In this document: positions 11,376-24,912 of the stretch, in pieces | How the letters are laid out: every line of letters starts with the position of its first letter | Position numbering within the stretch: position 1 is the first letter of the stretch | Assembly: GCA_035582835.1 (NCBI GenBank) | Contig: JAYKAV010002970.1 | Coordinates: 448,696-512,695 of the forward strand | From: Phoebastria nigripes | Lineage: Eukaryota; Chordata; Aves; Procellariiformes; Diomedeidae | DNA: 64,000 bases | Direction of reading: 5' to 3' | Program-made: the position numbers and the translations under genes | Notes under the pieces: model-generated | The model's database searches: none | What the model saw: the letters and a program-made list of their open reading frames with translations, nothing else | What the model was told of the DNA's origin: nothing

Positions 11376-14300
11376 AGATGCTGTATTAGCTTATGTACCA
11401 AAAATTATAAAACTTACAAAGACTGGTACATGTTTCTCTTTAAACTCATTGGGATGACATGTTTGTTACTTAGATTGACTGAAAATAAAATAAAATAGTA
11501 ACATCTCTCTCCCTCTCCCATGTCTTTCTCTCTAAGCTTACCTCCCCCCAAAAATCAAAATGAAATAAAATGAAGGGAAACTTTCTGTAGCCCAAGCTTT
11601 AAGGGGGATAAAAGCTAATATGTCTGTCAGCCTGGCAAGTAATAGCGGCTGCACTAGAGACAGTTGACCACCAAATGGTATCCTAGCAACATACAGTAGC
11701 ATCGTTATACATAGTGCTATCAAGCCAAATTTATCCTTTTCAATATCTTAGCTTCAAGAGAGCAGGGATGAATACAGAGCAAAGGATGAAAATGGTGCCT
11801 ATGAGAAAGACAACATGGGGTTTTAATTTAAGCAGAGGTTATACGGAATGTCTGTGTAAAATGAATAAAGAGCATTGCATTTTTGTGACAAGGAAAGATA
11901 CCTACCAGTGGTAAGGCAGTCTCAGACAATTATGATTCAATTTGCTTTCAGAATACTAATCATACGTATATTTTAGCTTGGAATAAAATTTGCAGTACAA
12001 CATCTCTTTAATTCCATTTAAATGTTACCATTTAATTGGGGAGGGGCAAGGGGAAATATATTTTAATTACTCAACATTTCTAAATCTTTAAAAAATCTCT
12101 AGACAAATCCACCTATAAATTGTGGCTTTCAAAAACAATTATAGCTTTCATTGTTTCTAATATTAAATTGGATAATTAAAGCTCTGTTGATAAACTCTCA
12201 AAATTGAGCAGTTTCCTCTTTTTAGACCATAAATTGCCTTCTATTCTCCTGTTATGTTTAGAGCCATTGATCCTACACTGTCCATATAATTTACCAATGT
12301 GCATAATGATCATGACTGTAAATAGCNTTGTCAAAGAGAGGACAAATGAACCCAGATTAATTAGAGGATGTATCCTTTCTTCAGTTTTGAGCAAAGATTA
12401 GAAGAACCCGCTAAGCATCTAGACCTTANGGACCAGAAGAGCTGGAATGTTTTCACTTATCCTAGCTGAAATGAGGACACCTGACCTCAACTGGGGGGTT
12501 GGCTGAATGCAACAAGACTACTGATAATACAGACAGAATTAAAGGCAGGTAGGATAGTAGTTTTTAGTAAGAGTTACTCCTGCAAACATGACCTCAAAGC
12601 AGAAGGTAAAACTGTCTCCCTTCAGTAGCAGATGTACTGCCAAGTAAGCAGTACGTTGCAAATATCAGGACAGTGTGCCAAGCTACTGATCACTGATCAT
12701 TTTTAACTTATAGTCCAAACATCATCCTTGCAGAGGATACACACCACAGGGAATGGATTTACAAAGCTATGTTTTATGATATACAAAGCATTTTTGTGTG
12801 CACCAGAAAATCTGCGTGTAAAAGGTTTCCACATGACACACTGCAGTAGAGGGCTCTTTGGAGACTTAGCTAGGGAAAAAAAAAAAAAAAATCACTTTTA
12901 AATTATGCATTTCTTAAAATGGCATAATTGAAACAAGTTTTTAATCCAACATTCAGTCTCTCCCTTAATTTGTATTTCTAATTCCTTTCAATGATCTGTC
13001 TTGGAACAGGCTATTTAGCTTCTTGTCTTTTGTTACTTGTGCAGATGACAGCAATCCCCTTTCTTCTCCAACTATTCTGGCAATCTCTAGTGCCCAGTGG
13101 TAGTACTTCTTCATCACATCAGTTGATATCTTCTTTAGCTTCCAAGGAAAGAGTCTGCCCATAGGCATATTTTAACCTAGTAGAATAATTTATCCTACTC
13201 TATCCAGTTCCAAGGTTACCTTCTACTCTGCCCCCAAATGTCTGTGCATTCATGTAGCCAATCACAGGGAAAAAAAAAAATATAATCACCCAAACAACAG
13301 ACACATTTGCTTCTTGTAATCTGGCTGTCACTATGCAGACTGTATGTTTCTGATTAGAGTTCCCTGAGCAATATATCAAAATAATACTGGACAAGAAAGA
13401 GCCTGAGAGCTGACAGGAAAGCTGCCCTCTGTTAGCCGGCACCCACATTGACTGAGACCTGTAACATATGTGCTGAATATTTGTCTGTGAAACAAATACA
13501 TCTTCAGTAGTTTAGGCTATATCAGCAGGACAACAGGCCAGACCTATTCTAAAAATGCCTTAGATATAGTCAATAAAGCAAGTTATAACTTGCTGTACAC
13601 ACATGAATACGTATGAAGAGATATTCAAAGTTTCTGTAGCCTACCAAAGCAGGTGTGCATCTCAAAAGGTTGTGTGGATTTGCTGTGCATGTAATTTCTG
13701 CTTTAATTTATTTTGCTAGTCTGATCTTTGATAAAAGAGAAGCTAAGGACACAGTAATCCTGTTCACGAGAAAGAGAATACCACCATCAGTAAGAAGATA
13801 AAACAACTCTCAGTTTCACCTTCTTCTTGACAAAATGTTAGAGGAAACAGATAAGTTTTCAGAACCATGGGGCAATACAAATGCAGAGCGATTAAACAAC
13901 ATTCATAGAAGGAAATCAGAGTAAACCTCTGAGTTTTTATGTGACACTAAATTAATGTGCCAGGGATATTAACAACTTGGCAGCTAAGTGAGCAGAGCTA
14001 CTTCAGAGAAATCATATCAAAAAAGTGCTGGAGCAATCCAGCTTGGTTGACTAGTGTACGAATTTATGAAAGCATTATATGACTTTTTTTCTTGTAATAG
14101 TAAAAACTGGATTTAGTGACTTCCATTTCTAGAATTCTGTGTTCACCTAAATTTCTTTTAAATTCTGAGGACAGTAGTGACACAAGTGAAATTCCTGTAA
14201 GAATTTGGTGCCAATTCTTAGGCACTTTAACCTTGAGAATTTTTAAGGTGGAAGAGAAGGACATCTCCTTCAAGACTGTCTTTTGTCTATATCATGCATC

Positions 14301-16590
14301 AGGAAAAGTCTGCACTTTATAAATCAGATACAGTAAAGCAAATGTCCTACCTTTTGTGGGCAGAGTGGAAGAAAAAAAAAGAAAAAAAGGCAAAACAAAA
14401 CCAATACAATTTTAGCTACAATTCTAGTTTGCTTGGCAGAGGAAGTTCCACTCATTGACAGGCAGGCCTTCTGCCATCTGTGTTAAGTGGGTGCATTGCA
14501 AGCACCTGGAGCTACAAGGAATACTTTCCTTTTTAATTCTTTCTTGTAAAACAGATGGGAAAAAGCACAGCTAGTAATGTTATGCTGTGTTTAAATATGA
14601 GAAGACCGTCATCTAGTCTCACTGTTGCCTTTCAGCCAGATACCTATATATTTGGACTCCCAGGTTTTAATCAGCAGAAGCACGTCAGTGCTCAGGAGAC
14701 TACGTTGTTGTGAGCTACTAGCAAAGAACAGGAAAGAGGCCACAGCGACCTAGTACTTATGCAACGGCAGTATAGTGATTAGAGGAGATTGTAGTTTTCT
14801 GAATGCAAAGCTCTAGTTTAATGAGCATTTTAAGGGCAATGCAAGAAATCATGTTATCTCTAAGCCCTATGAAGGTATGGGACAAATGGGAGGATTCACA
14901 GATGCACAAATTCAAATGTCAAAAAGGGACAATTATAGTCTTGTAAAGCTGTTTCTTATACACATGGCTGTAGGATTTCTCCTAAAAAACATACAGAAGT
15001 TTATAAGGCCCCATTTTCACAAAGGTTTGAAGGAGAATAAAGTACCTTTGAAGTGGAATTAGGAGCCTTGAACTGAAAAGAGCAATCCAGGAAAATCCTG
15101 CCCAACACACTGAAGCACTTGAGATTCTGTAGGGGTCTAAGAGTTTCTGGCCAAATGTTCCTAATTCAGGTAACTGTGTGTATGCAGTAGGCTAAGTGCT
15201 TCTTCTGAAATAACAATAATCAATTTGGGACACAAAACACTGGCATTCTTATGCTTAGCAGCTTTGAATAGACAAAATAAATAGCTGTGCTCCAATCAAA
15301 CCTAACAGAGTTGGAATATTGAAGCTCTCATCTTTTTGCAAAGGGGACAGGGGATATAGAAGTGATCTAGAAGTTTTTNAAGGAAGAAGTAACCTCATCT
15401 GCAAACGATGGCTAGAGTATTCAGCTGAGAGGAGAGCAGGCAGTTTGTTTTTCCTTGGTTATTTCTATACTTGCTATCCAGTGATTGTCTAAAGTAAAAT
15501 GCAGAAGGAGCGCTGCTTGAACTACAGATATGATGGCTAAGGCACAACCTCAAGATGTGAAACCTGTAAATTTTAAACCTCCACAGCCTGATGATAGCCT
15601 AAAACACAGTTGTTCTAGATAATTGCTCTACCAGTAAGTAATCATGCAAAAGGTGTCATGGCACAGAAAAAGGCTTCAGGCTCTGAATTCTAGCTTCACA
15701 GAGGTACTTTGCTGCATCTCTGCAGCAATTGTTTACATTCATGCAACAAAGAGTATCAGATATAGCCCACTATTTGGCATTTCCTATTGGCTTGATTAAG
15801 CACCCCATAAGCTGGCTATTTTAAACCCCATTGCAGGAATAATGGGATTCCTCCCATTCTAACCACATTGTGCTTTTCACTGCTGAAGTTGAGCATGCAA
15901 ACTTTATTGGTCACAGCACTGAAGACTGCAATATTTAAGTCATTGGTTCTTTTTATGTCACTGGTATGAAGAATAGAATTCCCACCCAAAAGCAAGTTTT
16001 CTTCCTTTTCTTTTCCTTCTTTCCACTCACTATTCACTCATTTCTTCACTAAGATGAATAAACTGAGTTCTGTAAATCTCAGTTTGATTTCCAACCTCTT
16101 AAGTGGTCCTAGTGTGGACATGAGTAGTGGAAATAGTATTCTAAGAGTTATCTTATTAATATAGAATACAGAGCGAAATTACTCCTTGTATGTGAATGAG
16201 TCTTTTTGTCATAGGATTNCATTATTAGCTTTGACTGAGGGAAACAATTAGTCTGAAGACTTGATTGACTGGTGTCCTCCTTGCATCTGGCTGCATTAAG
16301 ATGTGTTTTGTTGAATTACAGCCATTAAAGCAAACAGTTTTGATCCCACTGTAATAGTACCCTATACTCTTTGCTATTTTGTCTTGAAGCAATTTTTGCA
16401 CCTCTGCATACTTCATCACCCTAAGGCTTTATAGTTCATATTAACAGATCCCAATATGTGATCTGAAGACTACTCATGAACCACAGTGCTCTGTAGAACG
16501 GTACCTTTTTTTTAATATTGATTATTTAAGGTTGTTTGTGAAGAGTGCATTATAACTCACAAGAAATGTTAATGGGACCTGCCTGTAGCC

Positions 16591-16591
<1 letters not shown>
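11376..16591. other. unique AT-rich non-coding DNA
   Basis: No transposon, RNA gene or secure exon. A CT-rich stretch at 11500-11535 resembles a splice-acceptor tract but no coding frame follows it. Poly-A runs occur at 12871-12889 and 13270-13280. A minus-strand frame at 12965-13168 is more protein-like than most chance frames and is listed under findings. Ns at 12327, 12429, 15379 and 16219. Confidence 0.5.
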
Positions 16592-16627
<36 letters not shown>

Positions 16628-16644
16628 NAAAAAAAAAAAAAAAA
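16592..16644. repeat. long poly-A tract with one N
   Basis: Fifty-three bases of A interrupted by an N at 16628, preceded by TGTAGCCC and followed by GAGAAGAGAG. It may be a retroposon tail but no body or target-site duplication was found to the left. Confidence 0.9.
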
Positions 16645-18290
16645 GAGAAGAGAGAATGACTGCTTTAGATCATTGGTAAAAGGTATTAACAACTCTAGAT
16701 CAAAAAAAGAATCCCTGGCAAGGCTATTAAGAACTGACCTGCAATAGGTCATAGATTAATATATCTGTCCATAAGCCAGTTATAGGCAGTTCATGTATTT
16801 TTGATTCATTCCAAGTAAGCTGGACAATAGTTGACATTCATTCAAGAGAATCCATGAACAACACTTGTCATAAACCTCATTCCTTCTAGCTATCTCAGCT
16901 CTTTTTTTTTTTTTTTCTTTTACCTAGAATATCCAAATTAAACCCCTTTTTAGTACACAAAATCTGCTAGTGATCAAAAGCTGCTGAGTGAAATACCCTG
17001 ATACATCTTCAAACTCATTGTTTCCCAAAGATGTCAAGATAACTGGCTGGACAGATGAAACAAATGTGTCTTCATCTGGATTATCCTCCAACCCAATTTT
17101 CTGGAATTAGAGATAAACACAACAGCAATCAAAATTTAGGAAGAACTATAAAATTAATATGAAACACTTCCCACTCTTTTGTATTCAGTTTTCCCACTAT
17201 TGGAAGAAAGGAAAAGAAAAAAAAAAAAAAGTAATAACTCTTCAGCTTTCCTTCAGAATCACTAGGGAGGAGCCAGGGATACATATTTTTTTTTTTTTTA
17301 AGTAAAAGTTAAGATTTCTGTGGAATAAGTAGGTGGGAATTGGACAGTAACGGCTGGGACTTTAAAAGCTGTTGAACTTCTTACTCAAGAAATGAGAAAT
17401 CCAGTTACACCTGAGAAAGTTGGTCTGTTTCCTTACTTTTGTCTTTAGGATTTTAGAAGTATTTTATTCAAAGCATTACAGCCTATGTTTGGAAAAGATA
17501 TAAACTATATCATGGATGACACATAGATTCAATAAGATATTATTTCTAAATGAACAAAGTTTATTTTTATAGCAGAAGTAGACTAATTGATAATTATAAC
17601 ATTATTTTAAAGGGAAATTTACAATATATTTGTAGGAACATAGGAAACCATTAAATAATAGAACTGTTAGATCTGGAGTTAATTCATAAAAAGAAGTAGT
17701 GTAGTAATTCACTAAAGGGAATTTCATTTTTTCAAAGCTCTCAATTCCACTTTTAAGAGGTTATTTCATAATCACTGTGGTCATGAAAGAAGACTTTCAT
17801 GAAAAAACATCAGAAGCCAGCTGATGTGAAGAGAAATCATCTCTTTAAATCAACAGTTTCGTAACTTTTATATCCCATCTGTTTTTATGTAGTTAAGAAA
17901 AACTGAGATTCAGTATTCTTCTTGTGCAAAGAAAAGAGATTAATATTTATGAATTATGACTCAGATTAAGCTTTATGTATTCCTTCCACAAAAGTAGGCT
18001 TACTGAATCACCATTTCTCCCCACCTGAACTGCAGGTACCTTTTGCTTGGAAGGAAACTGAATTTATAAATATATATTTTGCAGTGGGCATAGTAAGGTT
18101 TAAAATACACCTGCTGATGGCTGAGTGGCAGTGAGTGGCAATTACCATGTTTGTAAGTAGATTTTCTCTCAGGAATAATTTCCCCTCCAAAAACTGAACT
18201 TGAAATAACAATGACAAGAAAATTTTAGAAAGTTTAATGTCATTTTACAATTTNCCTTCTTCTTAAGGACAGGGTGTTCTCACTTATCAT

Positions 18291-18327
18291 TATCATTGTT
18301 GTTGTTGTTGTTATTATTATTATTGTT
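18291..18327. repeat. (GTT)n(ATT)n microsatellite
   Basis: About five GTT units followed by about five ATT units, bordered by ATTATCATT. A compound trinucleotide microsatellite. Confidence 0.85.
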
Positions 18328-21300
18328 AAATATTTGTGTAAAAAGTGGAGCTAAAACCATGGGACAATACAAAATAGTGGACTGTTTAGTTCTAAAATAA
18401 CTTGTTACTTTTTCTTTCTGCTGATGACTTGTTTGACTTTCTGTGCTTTCTTTAGTGTTTCAAATTCTTTAACATTAGTATCTAAATGCCTGAGCTNGTT
18501 TATACTACTACAACTTAAGAAAACACCTTTGATTTCAAGAAGAATGTTAGTGGGTAATAACAAATGTTTAATAAATCACGTTTTGGTTCACAGTTGTTGA
18601 ATTTATAAAGCTTGTTACCTGATGTATTCCTTAGTTATTTTCATTATTTATCATGCATATGCATGCCTAAGAAAATCAGGAATCCAGTGAAGTCTGAAAG
18701 CTCTGAGTACCTAACACCTATGAAAATAAAGCCAGGTTAAAGCAAGATAAAGATAAGGCTTTTGAGAATCACAGAAATTCTGGAAAATAGTGTTATTTTT
18801 GCCATTTAACTTTTTGATTATTTCTTAACAGCTGTGTAGGATATGCAGGATATATAATTCTTATAAAATATGTATTGAGTTAAAGTCTAGTCAGAACTCT
18901 TCATGTGGGGTTTTTGGTTTGGGTTTTTTGGTGGTGTTGTTTTTTTTTTTTTTTTAAATATAAATGTTTCACGTGTTTTGAATGTTATATGTCAACATTT
19001 ATTAGTGAAAGATGGACATGGTACTCCATTTTCATGGGCAGTAGTATAATCAAAGTTCATTCACTATGACTAAATAAAAGTGAGTATAAAATAGAAATAT
19101 TTTCAGTGCCAATAATCACAATACAGTATAGGCCCTTGCAAAATACTGCTCTTTCCTTTCCTTTGCTTTTTAGACAATGGAAACTGTAGCTTTGAGAATC
19201 CTGATATCTTTTTGTGCAGTATTACATGTTGCCATGGCCAACTGGTAGGAATCAAGAGTAAGAAGGGAAATTGAAGTTGTCATCCTAAACGCCTTGTCAG
19301 TATTTCAATTAGCTCTGAAATATTGTGAGTCAGGATGCATCTGTCTGTAATTGGTAGTGCATTTAGAATATTTCAGGATCTAACTCTTTCAAAGTGTCAT
19401 TATATGCAACATAGTTCTTTAATACAGCTTTTTGTCTGTGTAAGAGAGGACTTATTTTTCTGGAGAGTTAATGTATTTGAAATTTTTATTAAATGTCCCC
19501 TCATTTTTTTAAGACATTCTAGTTTAGAATATGTATTAGATCACTGAATAATAAAAAGTAATTAAATTTTTGCTAATTTTTCCAAAATCATGTTTTTCTA
19601 TTAAAGTTTTTTTCTTCCCTTCAACATTGAGACATTTTAATGTTGTCAAATAAAATAATGCTATTGTCTCNTAATGCATAATGAAAATGAGAGGAAAACT
19701 AGAGCACTTTAGGAAAAGTTAGGCAACAAATTAAAATGGGATGTCTAAATATTTTGCCTCGGTGACTACAACAATAAGGCAAAGGATCTCTGAAATCTGT
19801 TATAACCTGACTATGGGCTACAGCTTTTCTAGTCAGCGGCATATCATTGACCCACATGCAGAACGGCTTACTTTGGAAGGGCTTGAGTTTGAACGTGGGT
19901 GTTCTGGGATGGGTTACCCAGATTCAGGGGTCTGAAAGGTTGGTTCCCCCCACAGCAGAAAGCATAAGTTACAAATGGAGAATCTTCAGCTACTGTCAGT
20001 GGCTGACATGTCACTTGATTTTTGGCACAGTCATAGAATTGAAGCGTGGGAAAAAATATGCTTTGAAACAATAGTTTTGTTAAAAAAAATCCACAAAATT
20101 AAACTCTCAAATGGAAAAAAATACCCTAAGCACACAAGCAACCCTGAAAATAGCTTTTCACTAGAATTCTCCTCATTAATCCACATGAACTTTAGGCTTA
20201 TTCCTTCCTCATTCCTGATAAGATTAACTGGAAAACAAGCTTTCCATTTGCATAATAATTTCAAGGTTTCAGAGTTTAGTTTAATTTCACATTTAAATAA
20301 AAATGAGACTTTCAAAATTTTACATGATTAAACATAAGGAAGTGTTGAAAGTGGATAGTTTAACCACACAATGTTCTGTAACTGTTTCACTCTGTAAATT
20401 AGTNTTTCTTTAAAGATACTAGTAATCAGGCTCTCATTCAAGATGTGGAAACTGAATTCTTGGTAACAATTTAAACATGGGGTTTTTGTATCCTGAGATT
20501 TTGGTTGTTCAGTTAGATATTTTTCTTTTCTTTCTGAATCCAAAACATATTTAAGCTTANATTAAATTTATAAAAATAGTTGTGGTTTGGAGGAAAACAA
20601 TACTTTCTAATGAAAAGGAAAAGTTTGAAACTGTTGATCACTTACAAGCCTTAATTCCTGAGAAAGTCTGCATTTTCAATACTCAAACCAAGCCACTTCC
20701 TAAGATATGAAGCTGAGATTGCAAAGGTAAAAACAGAACAGTAGGAGGATGTTATTTTGGAACTGAGAGCTGGCCAAAGTCTGATGATAATCAGGTGATT
20801 GTGGAAAAAAAAATTAGACTCAGTGTCATTATTTAAAAATAAAATTGGTTTATTATAATCTGAAATTCTTCAGGATTGTTTGTCTGTAGAATTTCTTTTN
20901 CAGTCCATTTCCTATACAAAATTCTGCTTCATAATGTAGTCTCTCATAGTCACAATATCTCTTTGAGTACGTNAAATAAGGTAAAGAATTTGAGTGTTTA
21001 AACTGTCTGGAAAACAAACTCAGATAGTATAATATTTAATGCATTTGGAAAGCTATCTCTGACTATCATAATAGACAGTTTGTGTCTGAATGTTATTGAT
21101 TATCTGATCAATACTTAGCAAATTAATCTTCCCCCTCACACACACACACAGTTTTTTGCAATAAATGGGACAGAGAATTCCCCTAGATGAAATAGTAAAT
21201 AATCTCATTGCTGTTGTATCAGATAAATATATGGATATATGGGCTGTAATTTTCTTTGGCAGATGAGTGAATTGAGTGCATGTGGAATCCTAACCATTAC

Positions 21301-21369
21301 ATAGTAAAAAAAAAAAAAAAAAACAAACCACGATATTTTATCATCATCCACTCTTTTTCTGGTTGTATC

Positions 21370-21417
21370 AAAAAAAAAGAAAAAAAAAGAAAAAAAAAGA
21401 AAAAAAGGAAAAAAAAA
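21370..21417. repeat. (A8-9 G)n short tandem array
   Basis: Four or five units of eight or nine A followed by G, with the last units slightly changed. This is purine-only on the plus strand. It lies just right of an 18-base poly-A at 21306-21323. Confidence 0.85.
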
Positions 21418-22611
21418 GCGGCAACAACAGCATTTTGAGGGAATCAGGGTCATCTTAATTCATGATGGATATATTCTCAGAAAACCTAACAGAGCAGATT
21501 CAAAAAGGGATTTAGGCAGAGAAATGCATAATTTCAAGATACCAGTGAACATAGGGGTAGGGTGATAAAGATTTTCAGTGCTACAACTTAAGTTTTGAAT
21601 GTCTTTTAATACCCATTGTTTCTGCATACATTCCAAAGTCCCAGTCTGAATTTAGCTTATAGAAATTTGTGTAATGTGTCTATGGTGACATAGTGTGTCA
21701 ATGTCACAGCTGGATCCACTTTTTTCTAGTCCTGCATATTATCTTCTATGCTATGACATAGAGGAGGAGAAACGTGAATAGGGATTTTTTTCCCCNCCTT
21801 TCTCTCCTTAAAATATCATACTACTTGATATTATTCCTATAGAGATTCATATAATTGGAAGTCACAGTAAATTGCTGTGATTTCAGTTTTATTCTTGGAT
21901 CACATAGTTGCAGAACCTGTCCATTTTAGACAAATCATTAATAGATCCTTANACTTCTTGATGGATAAGAACTGAAAAGATGTGTATATCTCTTCAACGA
22001 GCCAGTGNAAAGGCACTTGGTATAAATTTAGACACATCCTAAATGTTTTTAATTGTGGAATAATTCTTAAACGAAGATATTCTTCTCTTAGGTATACATG
22101 CATTTATTATAATGAAAGTAGTAGAACTTGCACAGATTCATATGAAAGCATTTTTTGTTTAATTCACACTGTACAAACACCCAAGGAGGAGTCAAATTAT
22201 TCATACTTCTTGCTAGTAGTAATTAGGTACATTGTCTGCTTAATGCAAACATACCTACCTGTATGAACTGGAAATAAATAGTCAAATGTTAATCAGTTTT
22301 CAAACATGTCTAGTGTTGAATTCCTCTTTTCTTTATACAATACAGGAGGTTAAAGAAAATCCACTCTTGCTAAGGAAACTGCCTATTAAAACATTATGCA
22401 AACATCTTTTATTTAGCCTCTTTTTTTCCTTCAGTCTCATTAATAGGGTCATCACTCTTCCTCTATGAGGCTGGCATGTCTTCAAACACAGCAAAGTTTA
22501 CTTTTTCTAGCATTTCAATTCTTATTCCCTTTTTAGGAAGAATAACTTCTTCATAGAAGAGTTAGAGACCCCATATGTTCATTAGATAAAAAAAGTATCT
22601 ATTTTACCCTC

Positions 22612-22636
22612 AAAAAAAAAAAAAAAAAAAAAAAAA
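22612..22636. repeat. poly-A tract
   Basis: Twenty-five consecutive A followed by GAAGATAAAAG. No retroposon body recognised upstream. Confidence 0.9.
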
Positions 22637-24338
22637 GAAGATAAAAGCTGACAAATATGAAAAGCACAGAACAGTTTTTGCAGAATAAGTTAGTAGACCT
22701 CATTATTCAAGTGATAAATAAAGTGGATCCATATTTTACCTTGCTCAAGACTTCTGGTCCTGGAAATGCAGGTGGAGCTTGATTCTGCTGTATGTTATTT
22801 TCCAACATTTATGTGAAAAGTATAATGGACCCTCTGTTGTTTCCCATGCCACATAAACCACAGATCTACAGCATCATGGAGAAGCTACAAAGCTACAAGT
22901 GGACACCACTTGTCTCAAAGATGTCTATTTGGTCCACGTAGCCTTTCGTTATGATAAATAAAATGCTGNGTGCTACTTTCATCTTCTTAAGAAAGTTTAC
23001 CTAATGAAAACAAGGTGCCAGATTCTGGTTTTATCTCTAACAGCTCTGTTGTAAAGAGCTAAGCCATCATAGCTTACAAATACATCATAGCTTTTACAAA
23101 TTACTTTTGTACCAGTACACCAAAGCCACCAGTCTTGTTCTATACCAGCTGAAACTCCTATTATTCATTATTTTGGGTGGACATGTAATAATACTGAACA
23201 CAAGCTCTGGCTGTTCCCAGTTGCCAGACTCATCCCTCATTGGCTCCAGAATACGAGGACTATCCATGTAGCATATAGCCATTATTTCTCTCCATCTCAG
23301 TGACCTGTCCAAAGTACAAATTGAATAAAGATTGGAATACAGCTGAGTCACATTTTAGCAATTCAGAAACTGTAGTGTTCTGGACATGCACTTTGACCAT
23401 TACAATTCTAAATTAAGCACTAACTCTCATTACTGGCCCTTGCCAATCTTTGTAATTCAAAAGTAACTGGAGAACTGGTCTTTAAGTCAAGTAGATAAAT
23501 TCAACATCTTTTGTTTCCTTCAAATTAAACTCTAATAGTTACTACAAGTTATTCAGGGCAGTCTGTCATATTGATCCCACAGCTTTGTAGAAGTGTCTTG
23601 CACTGACTGTAGTACACTGATCGTAAGTAGTTTTTTATTTGTGAATGTCTTGGGTTTTTTAACTAATTATAAACAATAAACACACAAAAAAAGAGAANAA
23701 TAAAATTCTGAGTAGTAACATCAAGGAAAGATTAAACACATGCAAAATGAATATGAGTAGACATGAAAATTTTAATGAATGTATACATGCAATATACAGA
23801 AATAAAAATACTTCTACTACCAAGAAAACTTGGTTCCTACTCAGTCAAGGAAACTTTTTTCTGGCATCTCTTACATTTAAATACCGTTCCTTAACTAAAC
23901 TAAGTATCATATTAGTGAATATTGCAGCCTCCAAGGATTATCCTGGCAGATTCTTCCCGGAACAATCCTCAAAACTCAATAGCCTAGTTTAGTATTAGGC
24001 AGCTAATTAAAGCAATGAATTTAGCAGTGTACATTCTTTCTACAATCAGTGGAGACAACAAGGAGATCATGGTGGGCTGAATAACCTCTGCAAGGGACAT
24101 ATTTTCTTTCTCCATTAACCATATTGAGCATAGGATGAGAACATTCCTTTCTTAAGCAATTATTTTGGGTGTTTAATGTTAGCCATGCTGTCTTCACACA
24201 GGGAATAAAGTAATGGGCATGGTACAAAGATCCACTCTCATCAGAAAGTTGTTAGATGATATAATCTCACTTGTTCTTTTTTTTTTTTTTTATTAATTTT
24301 TATTAAAAGCACAACTTTCACCTATCTGCTGAGAAGTC

Positions 24339-24912
24339 TTTCTGTTTACTGGGATAGAGTTAATTTTTTTCCTAGTAGTTGGTATAGTGCTGTGTTTTGG
24401 ATTTAGTATGAGAAGAATGTTGATAACACACTGATGTTTTTAGTTGTTGCTAAGTAGTCTACTAGTCAAGGACTTTTCNNNNNNNNNNNNNNNNNNNNNN
24501 NNNNNNNNNNNNNNNNNNNNNNNNNNNNNNNNNNNNNNNNNNNNNNNNNNNNNNNNNNNNNNNNNNNNNNNNNNNNNNNNNNNNNNNNNNNNNNNNNNNN
24601 NNNNNNNNNNNNNNNNNNNNNNNNNNNNNNNNNNNNNNNNNNNNNNNNNNNNNNNNNNNNNNNNNNNNNNNNNNNNNNNNNNNNNNNNNNNNNNNNNNNN
24701 NNNNNNNNNNNNNNNNNNNNNNNNNNNNNNNNNGAATTCCTTGTTTTGCTTTGCTTGCGTGCATGGCTTTTGCTTTACCTATTAAACTGTCTTTATCTCA
24801 ACCCATGAGTTTTCTCACTTTTACCCTTCCGATTCTCTCCCCCATCCCACCAGGGGGGAGTGAGCGAGCGGCTGTGTGGTGCTTAGTTGCTGGCTGGGGT
24901 TAAACCATGACA
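24339..24912 (+). mobile_element. ERVL-like LTR interrupted by an assembly gap
   Basis: The left end (GGGATAGAGTTAATTTT at 24350-24366) and the right end (AACCATGACA, ending 24912) match the termini of the 5.4-kb LTR. A polyadenylation signal ATTAAA lies at 24781-24786. The total length of about 574 bp, including 255 Ns, fits a single LTR of about 595 bp. The part left of the gap (GGATTTAGTATGAGAAGAATG) is closer to the minus-strand LTR at 26.2-26.7 kb, while the part right of the gap (GAATTCCTTGTTTTGC) is closer to the 5.4-kb LTR. Possible target duplication: AAGTC at 24334-24338 and ATGTC at 24913-24917, 4 of 5 matching, so the left boundary is uncertain by a few bases. It appears to be solo. 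Confidence 0.85.
24479..24733. other. assembly gap (255 N)
   Basis: A run of 255 Ns inside the LTR. The expected missing length, taken from the 5.4-kb LTR (about 267 bp between the equivalent flanks), nearly equals the gap size, so the gap looks size-estimated and caused by collapsed repeat reads. Confidence 0.98.

Larger units (their letters stand above)
16645..24338. other. unique AT-rich non-coding DNA with simple repeats
   Basis: No gene-like signal. It contains poly-T or poly-A runs near 16903-16918, 17218-17231, 17287-17300, 18939-18955, 21306-21323 and 24278-24291. Trinucleotide, A-G and longer A tracts are listed separately. Several isolated Ns. The longest frames without N are under 120 codons and carry no motif. 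Confidence 0.5.

Noticed and set aside
11500..11540. CT-rich tract ending in AAG, resembling a splice acceptor
   Set aside because: No coding frame or donor follows, and pyrimidine tracts of this kind are common in non-coding DNA.
24444..24785. Open frames of 113 and 100 codons on both strands
   Set aside because: They exist only because the 255-N gap contains no stop codons.
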